A DNA stretch of 64,000 nucleotides from an uncultured Bacteroidales bacterium (GCA_900316995.1 ONEZ01000002.1:62001-126000), one strand, 5' to 3'. Positions 1 through 9,074 are shown, numbered from the stretch's first letter. Notes: generated by a model from the sequence alone, not told the origin. Numbers and translations: made by a program.

Positions 1-526
1 CACGGCGTGCCTCTATGGTGGCTCTGTAGGCTGCCTCGGCGGCGATGTCAAATTTGTGCGGCAGACGGACGTTAAAGCCACCGCTTATCTTGTAACTTTG
101 GGTTGAGAGGTCTCCGCCCACGCTGTCCGCCATGACGTATGGTGCCAGACGCATATAGTCAGAGGTCTCGCTAAACTGCATATTGCGAATTTTGCCTCTT
201 GTATATGATGCACCTCCCCACACAGCCCCCTTGTTAAACAGCTGGAAAGAGCTGACCGCCACATCGCCGCCTACATAACCGGAACCCTCCTGTGGAATCA
301 CTGCCACTTTTTGTGTGCTGTATAGAAAATCCATACCTACATTTGTAAGGCTGTGGCTGTAGCGGTAGCCTCTGTGAGAAGTGTTCTCATAGACCATGCT
401 GAACAGACGTTTGCTATCAGTGTGCTCATTTGCCGCAATACGTTGTATCACAGCCGTGCTGTCTGCGGCATGGCATACGGTCTCCAAGGCAAGCATAATA
501 GTTAATATGTAACTCTCAATTCTCAA
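1..526 (-). CDS. Outer membrane beta-barrel-type protein, 5' part only (DUF6850-like)
   Basis: The frame is open from about 526 down to base 1 and has no stop, so the C-terminal part lies outside the window. I chose the TTG at 526-524 because it gives an N-terminus with a hydrophobic stretch and an A-x-A-like end (ILTIMLALETVCHA) before ADSTA, which reads as a signal peptide; the next ATG, at 496, cuts into it. The mature part has alternating aromatic and polar residues with many Gly, Tyr and Ser, as in beta-barrels. It lies 81 bp downstream of the TonB receptor on the same strand, so the two are probably co-transcribed. In Bacteroidales such receptors are often followed by a large barrel protein of the DUF6850 type; that assignment is from memory and tentative. 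Confidence 0.6.
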   Translation of the reverse strand, partial: MRIESYILTIMLALETVCHAADSTAVIQRIAANEHTDSKRLFSMVYENTSHRGYRYSHSLTNVGMDFLYSTQKVAVIPQEGSGYVGGDVAVSSFQLFNKGAVWGGASYTRGKIRNMQFSETSDYMRLAPYVMADSVGGDLSTQSYKISGGFNVRLPHKFDIAAEAAYRATIEARR

Positions 527-528
527 TT

Positions 529-603
529 ATTCACTAACGTTCATCAATACATCTCAACCCTCCATTCATTTCGAGATCCTTCGTTTCACTCAGGATGACG
601 TAG
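529..603. repeat. Intergenic repeat cluster, including a GTCATCCTGAG-type element
   Basis: The gap between the TonB receptor and the partial barrel gene holds heptad-like TCAATTC/TCAATTA units, a module resembling one at about 36640 (TTCATCAA-type), and at 573-600 an inverted copy of the GTCATCCTGAG...AAGGATCTC element seen at several other places in the window. No promoter box is evident, so the barrel gene probably depends on read-through from the receptor. Confidence 0.6.
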
Positions 604-607
604 ATGT

Positions 608-3196
608 TTAAATTTTCACCGTCATCTCCATCCCAAAATATGGTGATACGCTACGACGTATCAAAATTCCGTTTCTCTCAAAATCTGGTGTTATGTTGAT
701 AATCTTGTTTACAAACATGGATATAACAAACCACTTGCCTATGTTTTTTGTAACCTTAAAGTTAAAATAAACGGCTGGCGGCACAGTGTAACGTTCAAAT
801 GATGCAGGGTTTATGTTGCGTACAAGCTGCTTGAGCACGGGATTCTCCTCCACATCCTTGTCAGTGAACTCATGAAGCGAGCCGTCTTTGTAGCTCAGGT
901 AGTGCGTGGGCCTTCCGTCTTGGAACAGACGCTGGGTTGACACGTACCACATAGCTTGCATCGATGTTGTGAAAATTAGCCCCCACTTAGGTATCTGCGT
1001 GTCAAACAGCAGGTTAGTGGATAACTGCTCGTTTATGCGCCCGTCGTCCGTTACATAGAGCCCCACATACATATCGCTGAGCGGAGTGTTGTCAATCACA
1101 GCAGAGACAGGGTAGTACATAGGCTGGCTGTTCCTGTAAGTGCTTCTGAACCATGCACCGCTGAACTTTATAGACGTGCATAGCGGCTTTATACGCACAG
1201 ATGTGAACTCAAACTCCACGCCCATCTTGTCCTGCTCACTTCCGTTTGTCACATAGCTGTAGCCGTCAAGTTTCCGCACCACGGTATATGGAATCTTTGT
1301 AAGGTCTGGCTTGTCTGTCAGCTTTGAGTCCTCAATCACAGATGCGTCATATTTTTTGTATTCATACACACCGTAGTTGTTTGACTGCCTGAACCCCGAT
1401 GTCATTTTCTCATTAAAATAGCTGAGCCACAGACGGTTGCCAGCAAGGTCAAAGTCAGCCCTCACCTCCCACTTCATGTTACGAGCCGGTGCCAGATTAT
1501 AGTTTGTAATATTCTGGCAGTAGCTTATAATGTTATAGCGGCTGTACTTCTCAGGGTGAGACTGGCTGTAATAGCCAAGCTGAATAATGTCAATATACAC
1601 AGGGTCAGGGTAGAGCTGGCTCACCGTAGGCATACGGGTGGTGGAGCCTATTCCGGCAGAAATAGACACACTGTAATCCTCTTTTCTTCCAAAGTACGGC
1701 GATGTCCACTGAGCATTAAGGCGCGGGTCCCAGTACAGTTTTCCAGCCATGGCGTACTCTCTGTCAAGCCCTAACAGCCCTGTGGCTCTCACTCCGGCCC
1801 TAACATCAATGGTATGCCCGTTTATACGTGCTGTTAGCTGGTCTTGCAAGTAAAATGCAATGCTGTTCAGCGCAGGAATAGTGTTGTACGCCCTCGGCCT
1901 TGCACCCCAGCCAGACGATGAGAGCGGATGAGACATATCGTAGAGAGGTCCCTTGCCAAAGTTCTTTGACATGTCCCACTCAATGCCAGCCTTCACATGG
2001 TTTCGCACGGCACGTGAGTTAAACTCAAAGTCAGCGGATGCTTTGGCAAAGGCTGTGAATGGTTTGCCATCTACGGCGTAATTTGCTACATACGGTTTGA
2101 ATAGCAGGTAAGCATCATACTCTCCAGGCTCCGTGGTGCTTGGCGCTATGCCGGCCCTTGTGGGAGACACTAACAGCTGACGCTCTAAATAGTCAAACTC
2201 CTGTGTCAGGCCTGCGTTCAAACTTGCCCCCTTAAAGAACTTTATGCCGTAACATTGCACTTGTGCTCCCATAGCGGCGCTTAGTCTGTGGTAATCTGAA
2301 CGGAATGTGTTGATGCCCCCGTAGCTTAGGTCAGGGTCAACCTTGCTATTGTCAAATGAACCTGTGTAATCAACTGCAGGGGTGAATGTCCAGTCAGTAT
2401 GTTCCGTGGATGCTTGGGCTGTAAGGCGCACAGATGCGTTTGCTCGCTTATAGTTGTCGAGCGGATTGGTTATGTCAGAGTAGGCGTTAAGAAAACCGCC
2501 GTCAATGTTCATTACGTAGTTCTGTGCGGAGTCAAGCGCAAAACCTTTGCCCAGTGATACGAGCTGGCTTTTGTCATCAGCTTTGAAACGAGCCTTGAGT
2601 CTGGTGGGGCGGCGTATCTTCTTTATGTTCATTACGCCGCTTGTAAGGTTGCCATACTCCACCGACGGTATTCCTCTTATCACCTCCACACTCTCAATGT
2701 CGTCAGTGCTTATGGTGCGCATATCCACACCAGAGTTGGCAATTCCTTTCACTCCTGTGGATGCTGTGGCAGCAGCCCCGTTTGTGTACTGCATGTCTGC
2801 ATCGGTGTTTATGGGTGCGCCATCTACTAAGAAAAGGGTTCCCAAGGCGTTTGTCATGTAGTTTGTGTTTACGGTGGCGTTGCCTGTGGCTCCTATTGTG
2901 CCTGTTTCACGCAGCGATGCGGTGTTTACATCGGTGAGGGCGGGGTCCTTTGCAATACCTCCCGGCAGAAGTTCCATAAGATCCCCCACATTTGTAGGCT
3001 GAAGGTGCTGCATGGCATCCCTGCCAATAACAGAAGTGGAACTGAGGCTCTTTAGCTCTGAGGCTGTAACCACCACCTCATTAAGACTCCCTGACATTTC
3101 AGCGTAACCTGCAGGTGTGCCCGCATTTTCGCTGTCATCAGCTTGACAGTGGAAAAGGGCGGATATGCAGATTAGAAGAATAAAGAGTCGCTTCAT
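608..3196 (-). CDS. TonB-dependent outer membrane receptor
   Basis: 862 residues. A signal peptide (MKRLFILLICISALFHC) is followed by a TonB-box-like segment (EVVVTAS, about residue 40), a plug domain (about 50-190, with VIGRDAMQHL and ESVEVIRGIPSVEYGNLTSG) and a long barrel ending in an aromatic residue-rich strand (YFGMEMTVKI). It lacks the N-terminal carboxypeptidase-like regulatory domain common in SusC-type receptors, so it looks like a classical siderophore, heme or cobalamin type. Energy would come from TonB-ExbBD, which is not in the window. It is transcribed away from the RIC-LuxR regulator at 3332 and is followed by a second barrel protein. The substrate cannot be read from sequence; iron or heme is a guess supported by the neighbouring di-iron-type regulator. 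Confidence 0.9.
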   Translation of the reverse strand: MKRLFILLICISALFHCQADDSENAGTPAGYAEMSGSLNEVVVTASELKSLSSTSVIGRDAMQHLQPTNVGDLMELLPGGIAKDPALTDVNTASLRETGTIGATGNATVNTNYMTNALGTLFLVDGAPINTDADMQYTNGAAATASTGVKGIANSGVDMRTISTDDIESVEVIRGIPSVEYGNLTSGVMNIKKIRRPTRLKARFKADDKSQLVSLGKGFALDSAQNYVMNIDGGFLNAYSDITNPLDNYKRANASVRLTAQASTEHTDWTFTPAVDYTGSFDNSKVDPDLSYGGINTFRSDYHRLSAAMGAQVQCYGIKFFKGASLNAGLTQEFDYLERQLLVSPTRAGIAPSTTEPGEYDAYLLFKPYVANYAVDGKPFTAFAKASADFEFNSRAVRNHVKAGIEWDMSKNFGKGPLYDMSHPLSSSGWGARPRAYNTIPALNSIAFYLQDQLTARINGHTIDVRAGVRATGLLGLDREYAMAGKLYWDPRLNAQWTSPYFGRKEDYSVSISAGIGSTTRMPTVSQLYPDPVYIDIIQLGYYSQSHPEKYSRYNIISYCQNITNYNLAPARNMKWEVRADFDLAGNRLWLSYFNEKMTSGFRQSNNYGVYEYKKYDASVIEDSKLTDKPDLTKIPYTVVRKLDGYSYVTNGSEQDKMGVEFEFTSVRIKPLCTSIKFSGAWFRSTYRNSQPMYYPVSAVIDNTPLSDMYVGLYVTDDGRINEQLSTNLLFDTQIPKWGLIFTTSMQAMWYVSTQRLFQDGRPTHYLSYKDGSLHEFTDKDVEENPVLKQLVRNINPASFERYTVPPAVYFNFKVTKNIGKWFVISMFVNKIINITPDFERNGILIRRSVSPYFGMEMTVKI

Positions 3197-3331
3197 TGGC
3201 CGTGCAGGATTTTGCAGTGCAATATTACTGCAACATTACCACATACCCAATCCCAAAATGTTGTGATTTTGCCAGTTAACTATTGTTAAAATAATAGTTT
3301 TTTAGCAAATTTGCACCCAATTATTAGTGCT

Positions 3332-4204
3332 ATGTACAAATTTACAGATAAAATGTGTGACCTTATGTCACATGAAGAAGATGCAATTCAGATAATAAGC
3401 CGTTTTGGTCTTGAGATGGGAGTGGGGGAGCAGACAATAGAGCAAGTGTGCTCATCACATGGAGTCCATACTCCCACTTTTCTGGCAGTGGTTAACTATA
3501 AGGTGTTCAAGCATCGTGCTGTTCCTGCTGATATTGACATCCCCACGCTACAGAGGTACTTGCGTAATGCACACACTTATTTCTTAGACTTTCGTCTGCC
3601 ACGCCTGCGTCGCTCTCTGATTGAAGCCATTATACCAGCAGACCCAACAACAAAGATTCCTTGGCTTATATTGCGCTGCTATGATGAGTTTGTGGATGAG
3701 ATACGCATCCACATTGATCATGAGAATAAGGGAATGTATGACGAGCACGAACATGATGACCAGCGTATAACAGATAAACTCACAGAGATAAAGAATTTAA
3801 TAATAAAGTATTATCCTACCAAGCCCACATCCACAGAAGGTACTGTTACATACACGCTTATCAGTGTGATGAGTGACTTGTGGCATACAGAACAGGATTT
3901 TGCGGACCACTGTGCCATAGAGGATGACATTCTGCGTCCGGCGCTTACAAACATAACCCCTCAGAGTAAGACGCATAAGCCGGAACCTGTGACAGAGGAT
4001 CTGAGCGAAAGGGAGAAAGATGTGCTGATTCAGGTGGTGAAAGGTCTGAGTAATAAAGAGATTGCAGATGTGCTCTGTATATCAATGCACACTGTGATTT
4101 CACATCGTAAGCACATAACAAGCAAACTTAATATACATTCCACTGCAGGACTCACTATTTATGCCATTGTCAATAAACTGGTTGACATAAATAGCTTAAA
4201 ATAA
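3332..4204 (+). CDS. RIC/ScdA-like hemerythrin domain fused to a LuxR-type HTH
   Basis: 290 residues from the ATG at 3332. An earlier TTG at 3311 overlaps a promoter-like CAAATTTGC and is unlikely to be the start. Residues 1-60 resemble the ScdA N-terminal domain. Residues 75-205 are helical and carry His81, His128, His130/Glu131, His185, His193 and Glu197, the spacing expected for a hemerythrin/RIC di-iron centre. Residues 222-285 form a GerE/LuxR helix-turn-helix (LSEREKDVLIQVVKGLSNKE). RIC proteins bind two irons and respond to nitric oxide or oxygen, so this is plausibly a cytoplasmic transcription factor sensing nitrosative or oxidative stress. It has no receiver domain and no adjacent kinase. 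It is divergent from the TonB receptor, a possible target. The sensing role is inferred. Confidence 0.82.
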   Translation: MYKFTDKMCDLMSHEEDAIQIISRFGLEMGVGEQTIEQVCSSHGVHTPTFLAVVNYKVFKHRAVPADIDIPTLQRYLRNAHTYFLDFRLPRLRRSLIEAIIPADPTTKIPWLILRCYDEFVDEIRIHIDHENKGMYDEHEHDDQRITDKLTEIKNLIIKYYPTKPTSTEGTVTYTLISVMSDLWHTEQDFADHCAIEDDILRPALTNITPQSKTHKPEPVTEDLSEREKDVLIQVVKGLSNKEIADVLCISMHTVISHRKHITSKLNIHSTAGLTIYAIVNKLVDINSLK

Positions 4205-4215
4205 ATCTTTTTTTG

Positions 4216-4224
4216 TACATTTGC
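4216..4224 (+). promoter_or_regulatory. Bacteroidetes -7 box for the metallo-hydrolase gene
   Basis: TACATTTGC matches TAnnTTTGC and lies 28 bp before the ATG at 4253, right after the stop of the upstream gene. The 3' end of the regulator gene would therefore be separated from this transcript, although read-through remains possible. Confidence 0.6.
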
Positions 4225-4252
4225 CGCCGATAAACGCTTTGACCTGAATAAT

Positions 4253-5056
4253 ATGAAATTTTGCAGTTTTTCAAGTGGTAGTGACGGCAACTGTTACCTT
4301 ATTTCTACAGACACCTGCGGAATTTTAGTTGACGCAGGTATAAGCGTCAAGACCATAAAGAAAGACCTTGAACGCATCGGTGTTCCGCTGAAGAAGATTT
4401 ACGCTGTGTTTGTAACCCATGACCACTATGACCATATTGCGTCAGTGGGGACGCTTGGAGAGGTGTATCACATACCTGTTTATTCCACTAAGCAGATACT
4501 TGATGGTGTGAACCGTTGCTACAAGGTTACAGATAAGCTCTATGGCAGCCGCCATCATTTTGAAAAGGGTGAGACTGTGAGCATAGGGGATTTGCGTATA
4601 ACCTCATTTCAGGTTTATCATGACTCTACAGACTGTGTAGGCTACCACATAGAGCAGGCTGGAGCACCGGAACACAATATAACCATAGCCACAGACCTTG
4701 GACATATAAACAGTGAGGCCATTCCGTTTCTTATCAAGGCAAATAATCTGGTTATTGAATCCAACTATGATGAAGAGATGCTGCTCCAGGGGCCTTATCC
4801 ACTGTTTCTTAAACAGCGCATACTCAGCCAAAGCGGTCATCTTGCCAATCATATTACAGCGCGTTTCCTTGCTGAAAACAATCAGAGTCATTGGAGAAAC
4901 GTCTTCTTTTGCCATTTGAGCAATAAGAACAACACGCCTGAGAGAGTGGAGTATATGGTTAATAGCAAGTATGATGAGTGCTGTGTTCCGCAGGAGCAGC
5001 GCCCTAATTTCATAATTCTGCCTCGTACCAAACCCATAGACGTGGTGGAGTTGTAG
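4253..5056 (+). CDS. MBL-fold metallo-hydrolase, YycJ/WalJ type
   Basis: 267 residues. It starts with the YycJ-type N-terminus (MKFCSFSSGSDGNCYLI), and the metal-binding motif THDHYDH (HxHxDH) is at about residues 60-66. Later histidines and an aspartate (VYHDS, ATDLGH, SGHLAN, FCHLS) fit the two-metal beta-lactamase fold. YycJ/WalJ homologues are cytoplasmic nuclease-like hydrolases; in Bacillus the protein influences cell-wall and DNA-replication coordination, but its substrate is not established. The length is normal. It has its own promoter box and is followed by about 120 bp before korA. Confidence 0.88.
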   Translation: MKFCSFSSGSDGNCYLISTDTCGILVDAGISVKTIKKDLERIGVPLKKIYAVFVTHDHYDHIASVGTLGEVYHIPVYSTKQILDGVNRCYKVTDKLYGSRHHFEKGETVSIGDLRITSFQVYHDSTDCVGYHIEQAGAPEHNITIATDLGHINSEAIPFLIKANNLVIESNYDEEMLLQGPYPLFLKQRILSQSGHLANHITARFLAENNQSHWRNVFFCHLSNKNNTPERVEYMVNSKYDECCVPQEQRPNFIILPRTKPIDVVEL

Positions 5057-5148
5057 GATTTGTGTAAAAATACTGCATAAATATACATAAATCTTGCGGT
5101 TTATTTAATTTTTATTCAAAAATAATTATTGCGTGCGCATTTTTTTGT

Positions 5149-5157
5149 TAATTTTGC
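5149..5157 (+). promoter_or_regulatory. Promoter -7 box of korAB
   Basis: TAATTTTGC matches TAnnTTTGC. A TTG at 5129, about 17 bp upstream, could serve as the -33 element. Transcription would start near 5163, which rules out starts upstream of 5180 for korA. Confidence 0.7.
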
Positions 5158-5179
5158 GCTCGGAAAAAGATTTATAGTT

Positions 5180-7033
5180 ATGAGTGAAAAAGTAAAGACA
5201 TTAAAACAGGTTGCAGTTCGCTTTTCAGGCGACTCAGGCGATGGAATGCAGCTTGCGGGAAATATTTTTTCCACTATTTCCGCAACTGTAGGTAATGATA
5301 TATGTACTTTCCCTGACTATCCTGCAGATATACGCGCCCCGCAGGGCTCGCTAACAGGTGTGTCTGGTTTTCAGGTACATATTGGAGCAGACAGGGTGCT
5401 CACCCCAGGTGATAAATGTGACGTTCTGGTGGCTATGAACCCAGCCGCCCTTAAAACACAGTATAAGTTCTGCACTCCACAATCTGTCATTATAGTGGAT
5501 TCAGACAGTTTTGGCGAGAATGATTTGAAGAAGGCTCTTTTTGCCACTGACAATCCTTTCGCGGAGCTTAATATAAACAATGAGGTTATTTCAGCCCCAA
5601 TCTCCAGCATGTGCAAGGAGAGCCTGAAAGACTCAGGTCTTGACTTCAAGGCTGCCATGCGATGCAAGAATATGTTTGCCCTTGGTCTTGTCTGCTGGCT
5701 TTTTGACCGCAAACTGTCACTCGCAGAGGATATGCTCCGTGAGAAGTTTGCCAAGAAGCCTGAGATAGCGGCTGCTAACATAAAAGTGCTCAATGACGGT
5801 TATAACTACGGGCATAACACTCATTCAAGTGTAACCACTACATACCGTGTGGAGAGTGCGGAGGGCAGCAAGGAGAAGGGACTATACATGGATATTAACG
5901 GAAACAAGGCTACAGCATACGGTCTTATAGCCGGAGCTGAGAAGGCGGGGCTAAAGCTTTACCTTGGCTCTTATCCTATCACACCAGCCACCGATGTTCT
6001 GCATGAACTTGCAAAACATAAATCCCTTGGTGTCATCACCGTACAGGCGGAAGATGAGATTGCAGGCTGCGCATCGGCTGTGGGAGCGTCATTTGCCGGC
6101 GCACTTGGCGTGACATCTACATCTGGCCCTGGTATATGTTTGAAGAGTGAGGCCATGAACCTTGCGGTTATAACGGAACTTCCGCTTGTGGTTCTTGATG
6201 TTCAGCGAGGCGGCCCATCCACAGGTCTTCCTACTAAATCTGAGCAGACAGACCTTCTGCAGGCGCTTTACGGACGTAACGGTGAAAGCCCTATGCCAGT
6301 AATTGCCGCCAAGTCTCCAACTCACTGCTTTGACGCTGCTTTTGACGCATGCAAGATAGCTGTGGAGCACATGACCCCTGTGGTTCTGCTCTCAGACGCC
6401 TTTATTGCTAACGGCTCCGCAGCATGGAAATTGCCAGACCTTGACAAATATCCTGCAATAGTTCCACCATACGTAAAACCTGAGATGGCAGGCAACTGGA
6501 CTCCGTTCCAGCGTAATCCTGAGACAGGTGTCCGCTATTGGGCTTTGCCTGGTATGGAGGGCTTTATGCACCGTATTGGCGGTTTGGAGAAGAGCAATGA
6601 GACGGGCGCAATTTCAACTGAGCCTGAGAACCATAACCTTATGACAAAGCTACGTGCTGAGAAGGTTGCCAAGATAGCAGACTTTATTCCTCTGCAGGAT
6701 GTGGAGGGCTGCAAGGATGATGCAGACCTGCTTGTTGTAGGCTTTGGAGGGACATACGGTCACCTCAGTGACGCTGTCAGCCAGATGATTGCAGATGGCA
6801 GGAAAGTGGCGCACGCTCACTTTGAGTTTATTAACCCTCTGCCTAAGAATACAGAGGAGATTTTGAGAAAGTATAAGAAGGTAGTAGTAGCTGAGCAGAA
6901 TATGGGGCAGTTTGCCGCATACCTGAGAAGCAAGTTTGAAGGGCTGAAACTCTATCAGTTCAATGAAGTTAAGGGTCAGCCGTTTGTAACTGGCAAACTT
7001 GTAGAGGCTTTCACTAAAATTATGGAGGACTAA
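5180..7033 (+). CDS. korA: 2-oxoacid:ferredoxin oxidoreductase, fused gamma-alpha subunit
   Basis: 617 residues from the ATG at 5180; longer versions would run into the promoter. Residues 1-190 are the gamma domain (VRFSGDSGDGMQLAG), followed by the alpha pyrimidine-binding domain (about 230 onward, AYGLIAGAEKAG, YPITPATDVLHELA, TSTSGPGICLKSEA) and the C-terminal transketolase-like domain. With KorB it oxidatively decarboxylates a 2-oxoacid, probably 2-oxoglutarate, to the acyl-CoA and reduces ferredoxin in the cytoplasm. The gamma-alpha fusion plus beta with no separate ferredoxin subunit is the usual two-gene form in Bacteroidales. Substrate choice among 2-oxoglutarate and branched-chain 2-oxoacids cannot be settled from sequence alone. 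It lies 3 bp upstream of korB. Confidence 0.92.
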   Translation: MSEKVKTLKQVAVRFSGDSGDGMQLAGNIFSTISATVGNDICTFPDYPADIRAPQGSLTGVSGFQVHIGADRVLTPGDKCDVLVAMNPAALKTQYKFCTPQSVIIVDSDSFGENDLKKALFATDNPFAELNINNEVISAPISSMCKESLKDSGLDFKAAMRCKNMFALGLVCWLFDRKLSLAEDMLREKFAKKPEIAAANIKVLNDGYNYGHNTHSSVTTTYRVESAEGSKEKGLYMDINGNKATAYGLIAGAEKAGLKLYLGSYPITPATDVLHELAKHKSLGVITVQAEDEIAGCASAVGASFAGALGVTSTSGPGICLKSEAMNLAVITELPLVVLDVQRGGPSTGLPTKSEQTDLLQALYGRNGESPMPVIAAKSPTHCFDAAFDACKIAVEHMTPVVLLSDAFIANGSAAWKLPDLDKYPAIVPPYVKPEMAGNWTPFQRNPETGVRYWALPGMEGFMHRIGGLEKSNETGAISTEPENHNLMTKLRAEKVAKIADFIPLQDVEGCKDDADLLVVGFGGTYGHLSDAVSQMIADGRKVAHAHFEFINPLPKNTEEILRKYKKVVVAEQNMGQFAAYLRSKFEGLKLYQFNEVKGQPFVTGKLVEAFTKIMED

Positions 7034-7036
7034 GCA

Positions 7037-8047
7037 ATGGCAGATACAGTATATACAGCAAAAGATTACAAGTCAGGGCAGCCACGTTGGTGCCCGGGGT
7101 GTGGTGACCACGCATTTTTAGCATCGTTGCATAAGGCAATGGCAGAACTTAATGTGGCTCCTCATAACATTGCGGTTATTTCAGGTATAGGTTGTTCAAG
7201 CCGTCTGCCATACTATATGAATACATACGGTATGCACACTATTCACGGACGTGCCGCCGCTATAGCCACAGGCGCTAAAGTCGTTAACCCTGATATTACT
7301 ATATGGCAAATATCTGGTGACGGTGACGGTCTTGCAATAGGTGGTAACCACTTTATTCATGCAGTACGCCGTAACATAGACCTTAACATGATTCTGCTTA
7401 ACAACCGTATCTATGGTCTTACCAAGGGGCAGTATTCACCTACAAGCGCTCGTGGGTTTGTGAGCAAGTCATCACCATACGGCACGGTAGAGGATCCGTT
7501 CCGCCCTGCTGAGCTTTGCTTTGGCGCAAGAGGTCGCTTCTTTGCACGCTGTGCAGCTGTTGATGCTGCAGGTTCAGTTCCTGTTCTTGTGGCGGCAGCC
7601 AAGCATAAAGGAGCAAGTGTGGTTGAGGTGCTGCAAAATTGTGTGATATTCAATAACGGTACTCACGATGCTATAGCCACAAGTGAGGGTAGGGCAAAGA
7701 ACGCCATATATCTGGAGCATGGCAAGCCAATGCTCTTTGGTCCTAACAAGGAATTTGGTCTTATGCAGGAGGGTTTTGGCCTCAAGGTTGTGAAACTTGG
7801 AGAGAACGGCATTACAGAAAAGGATATTCTTGTACATGACGCCCACTGCCAGGATAACACCCTGCAGCTTAAGCTTGCCCTTATGGAGGGTCCTGATTTC
7901 CCAATAGCTCTTGGCGTTATACGTGATGTAGAGGCTCCAACATACAACGATGCAGTCAATGAGCAGATTGATGAAATCTCAGCAAAGAAACCTTATCATA
8001 GTTTGAAGGAGCTTCTTCTGACTAATGATACTTGGGAGGTTAAATGA
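7037..8047 (+). CDS. korB: 2-oxoacid:ferredoxin oxidoreductase, beta (TPP-binding) subunit
   Basis: 336 residues. The N-terminus has PRWCPGCGDHAF, whose CxxC helps bind the 4Fe-4S cluster. GISGIGCSSRLPYY-like and HGRAAAIATGAK segments and the TPP/Mg motif GDGDGLAIGGNH (about residues 95-106) with a downstream NNRIYGLTKGQ are characteristic. It forms the catalytic complex with KorA: TPP attacks the 2-oxoacid, electrons leave through the cluster to ferredoxin. Translation is probably coupled to korA (3-bp gap). The gene ends just before a GTCATCCTGAG-type repeat and a strong terminator. Confidence 0.93.
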   Translation: MADTVYTAKDYKSGQPRWCPGCGDHAFLASLHKAMAELNVAPHNIAVISGIGCSSRLPYYMNTYGMHTIHGRAAAIATGAKVVNPDITIWQISGDGDGLAIGGNHFIHAVRRNIDLNMILLNNRIYGLTKGQYSPTSARGFVSKSSPYGTVEDPFRPAELCFGARGRFFARCAAVDAAGSVPVLVAAAKHKGASVVEVLQNCVIFNNGTHDAIATSEGRAKNAIYLEHGKPMLFGPNKEFGLMQEGFGLKVVKLGENGITEKDILVHDAHCQDNTLQLKLALMEGPDFPIALGVIRDVEAPTYNDAVNEQIDEISAKKPYHSLKELLLTNDTWEVK

Positions 8048-8051
8048 TTTT

Positions 8052-8083
8052 ACGTCATCCTGAGGGCGAGCCCGAAGGATTTC
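8052..8083. repeat. GTCATCCTGAG-type intergenic element
   Basis: Starts 5 bp after the korB stop with CGTCATCCTGAGGGCGAGCC and continues into GAAGGATTTCG. The two GC-rich halves (GGGC/GCCC) can pair around GA. Related copies are at 573, 25540, 50774 and 54385. Confidence 0.75.
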
Positions 8084-8110
8084 GCAATCAGCAATGCAAA
8101 ACCCAATAGA

Positions 8111-8142
8111 AAAAGCGTTAGACCCTGCGGTCTAACGCTTTT
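8111..8142. terminator. Bidirectional terminator between korB and FISUMP gene 1
   Basis: Perfect 14-bp stem: arms AAAAGCGTTAGACC and GGTCTAACGCTTTT, loop CTGC. A-run on one side and T-run on the other let it serve both converging genes. It is a sequence-diverged twin of the hairpin at 10521. Confidence 0.9.
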
Positions 8143-8164
8143 CTTGTGTTAATGCTGAGTGTAT

Positions 8165-8959
8165 TTAGTCCTTCACACAACGGACGCTGAAAGCGTAGCT
8201 CTTAAAAAAAGCACTTAACCCGTAATTTATGTAGTCTGAATTAAATTCTAAGACGAAGGTGCCAGTTTTACCGTTAGGAGTAGCCGAGCAAAAAGTGGCG
8301 CCGCAACCAATATTGTAAGCTTCACTTCCACTGGCACTACCGGCCGGCAGAGCTGCAAAGGAGTATTCATCAGTGCCATTTTCTTTATACCAGCCTGATG
8401 AAGCTTTTAACTTCTTTCCTGCATCGGAGCCGCAAAAGTTGAAAAGAGTTTCTAATTCGGCTTTTGTAGGTACATGCCAACCATTTGGACATATACCCTG
8501 ACGGTTACCTTCAAAAGGTGTGTCCCTTTTCGCTGCATTTTCATCTTCAAGACCAACAGCTGCCGCCCAGTTATACAGATACCCTAATTTTTCTATCTGC
8601 GGTAATAGTTCTTCCGTAACATAATTTTGATTTTCCCAATTGTTCTTTTCTGAGGCATTCACACAATATGGAGCGTACATTGCACTTTTAGGATCTTTGT
8701 AAGAAAGAATATCAATTTCCGCACCTTCTCTTCCACTCTGAGTATCATATTTATTACTACGCAGATTCTCAGCCATCCAGTATTGATCTCCTATCTTAAC
8801 AATTTTATACTTATTTCCACAAATATCTGTCACAAACTCATCACTTGAAGGAGTGTCTGGTGTATCCGGACTTGCAGGCTCGTTCTTTTTCTCATTGCAC
8901 CCTGACATGACCAGCAGTGCAAATGTCATAATTAATGATAATGTAGTTGATTTTTTCAT
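8165..8959 (-). CDS. FISUMP-domain lipoprotein, copy 1
   Basis: 264 residues from the ATG at 8959. An upstream in-frame start at 9010 precedes the promoter box and is rejected. The signal peptide ends in a lipobox (LLVMSGC, Cys21), followed by a Pro/Ser/Thr linker, so the protein is probably exported and lipid-anchored. The rest is a Fibrobacter succinogenes major paralogous (FISUMP, TIGR02145) domain: ICGNKYKIVKIGDQYWMAEN, GICPNGWHVPT, and the terminal FSVRCVKD. The function of the family is unknown; it is common on the surface of Bacteroidota. It is a paralogue of the protein at 10577, with near-identical leader, terminator and first 20 residues. Confidence 0.88.
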   Translation of the reverse strand: MKKSTTLSLIMTFALLVMSGCNEKKNEPASPDTPDTPSSDEFVTDICGNKYKIVKIGDQYWMAENLRSNKYDTQSGREGAEIDILSYKDPKSAMYAPYCVNASEKNNWENQNYVTEELLPQIEKLGYLYNWAAAVGLEDENAAKRDTPFEGNRQGICPNGWHVPTKAELETLFNFCGSDAGKKLKASSGWYKENGTDEYSFAALPAGSASGSEAYNIGCGATFCSATPNGKTGTFVLEFNSDYINYGLSAFFKSYAFSVRCVKD

Positions 8960-8988
8960 ATTCAGAATTTGAAAATAGTTTATCGTTT

Positions 8989-8997
8989 GCAAATCTA
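8989..8997 (-). promoter_or_regulatory. Promoter -7 box of FISUMP gene 1
   Basis: On the minus strand TAGATTTGC (TAnnTTTGC), followed by AAACGATAAAC, which is shared with the leader of FISUMP gene 2. It sits about 30 bp upstream of the ATG at 8959. Confidence 0.65.
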
Positions 8998-9040
8998 CAC
9001 ACAAAATCACGGATGTGCAAATTTATTTTGTGGTTATGGC

Positions 9041-9074
9041 TCAATTTACTACGTTTTGCGTAAACGTGAATTGA
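9041..9074. repeat. Palindrome 1 of the array upstream of the DUF4143 ATPase
   Basis: Outer arms TCAATTTAC and GTGAATTGA (9 pairs with one G-T), around an inner TACG...CGTA palindrome with a TTTTG loop. It shares CAATTTACT with palindrome 2 and has the same two-tier design. Confidence 0.6.

Noticed and set aside
2547..2861. Plus-strand frame opposite the TonB receptor plug
   Set aside because: Shadow of a conserved domain; no independent signal.
3311..3331. TTG start for the RIC-LuxR gene
   Set aside because: It lies in a promoter-like CAAATTTGC box; the ATG at 3332 is better.
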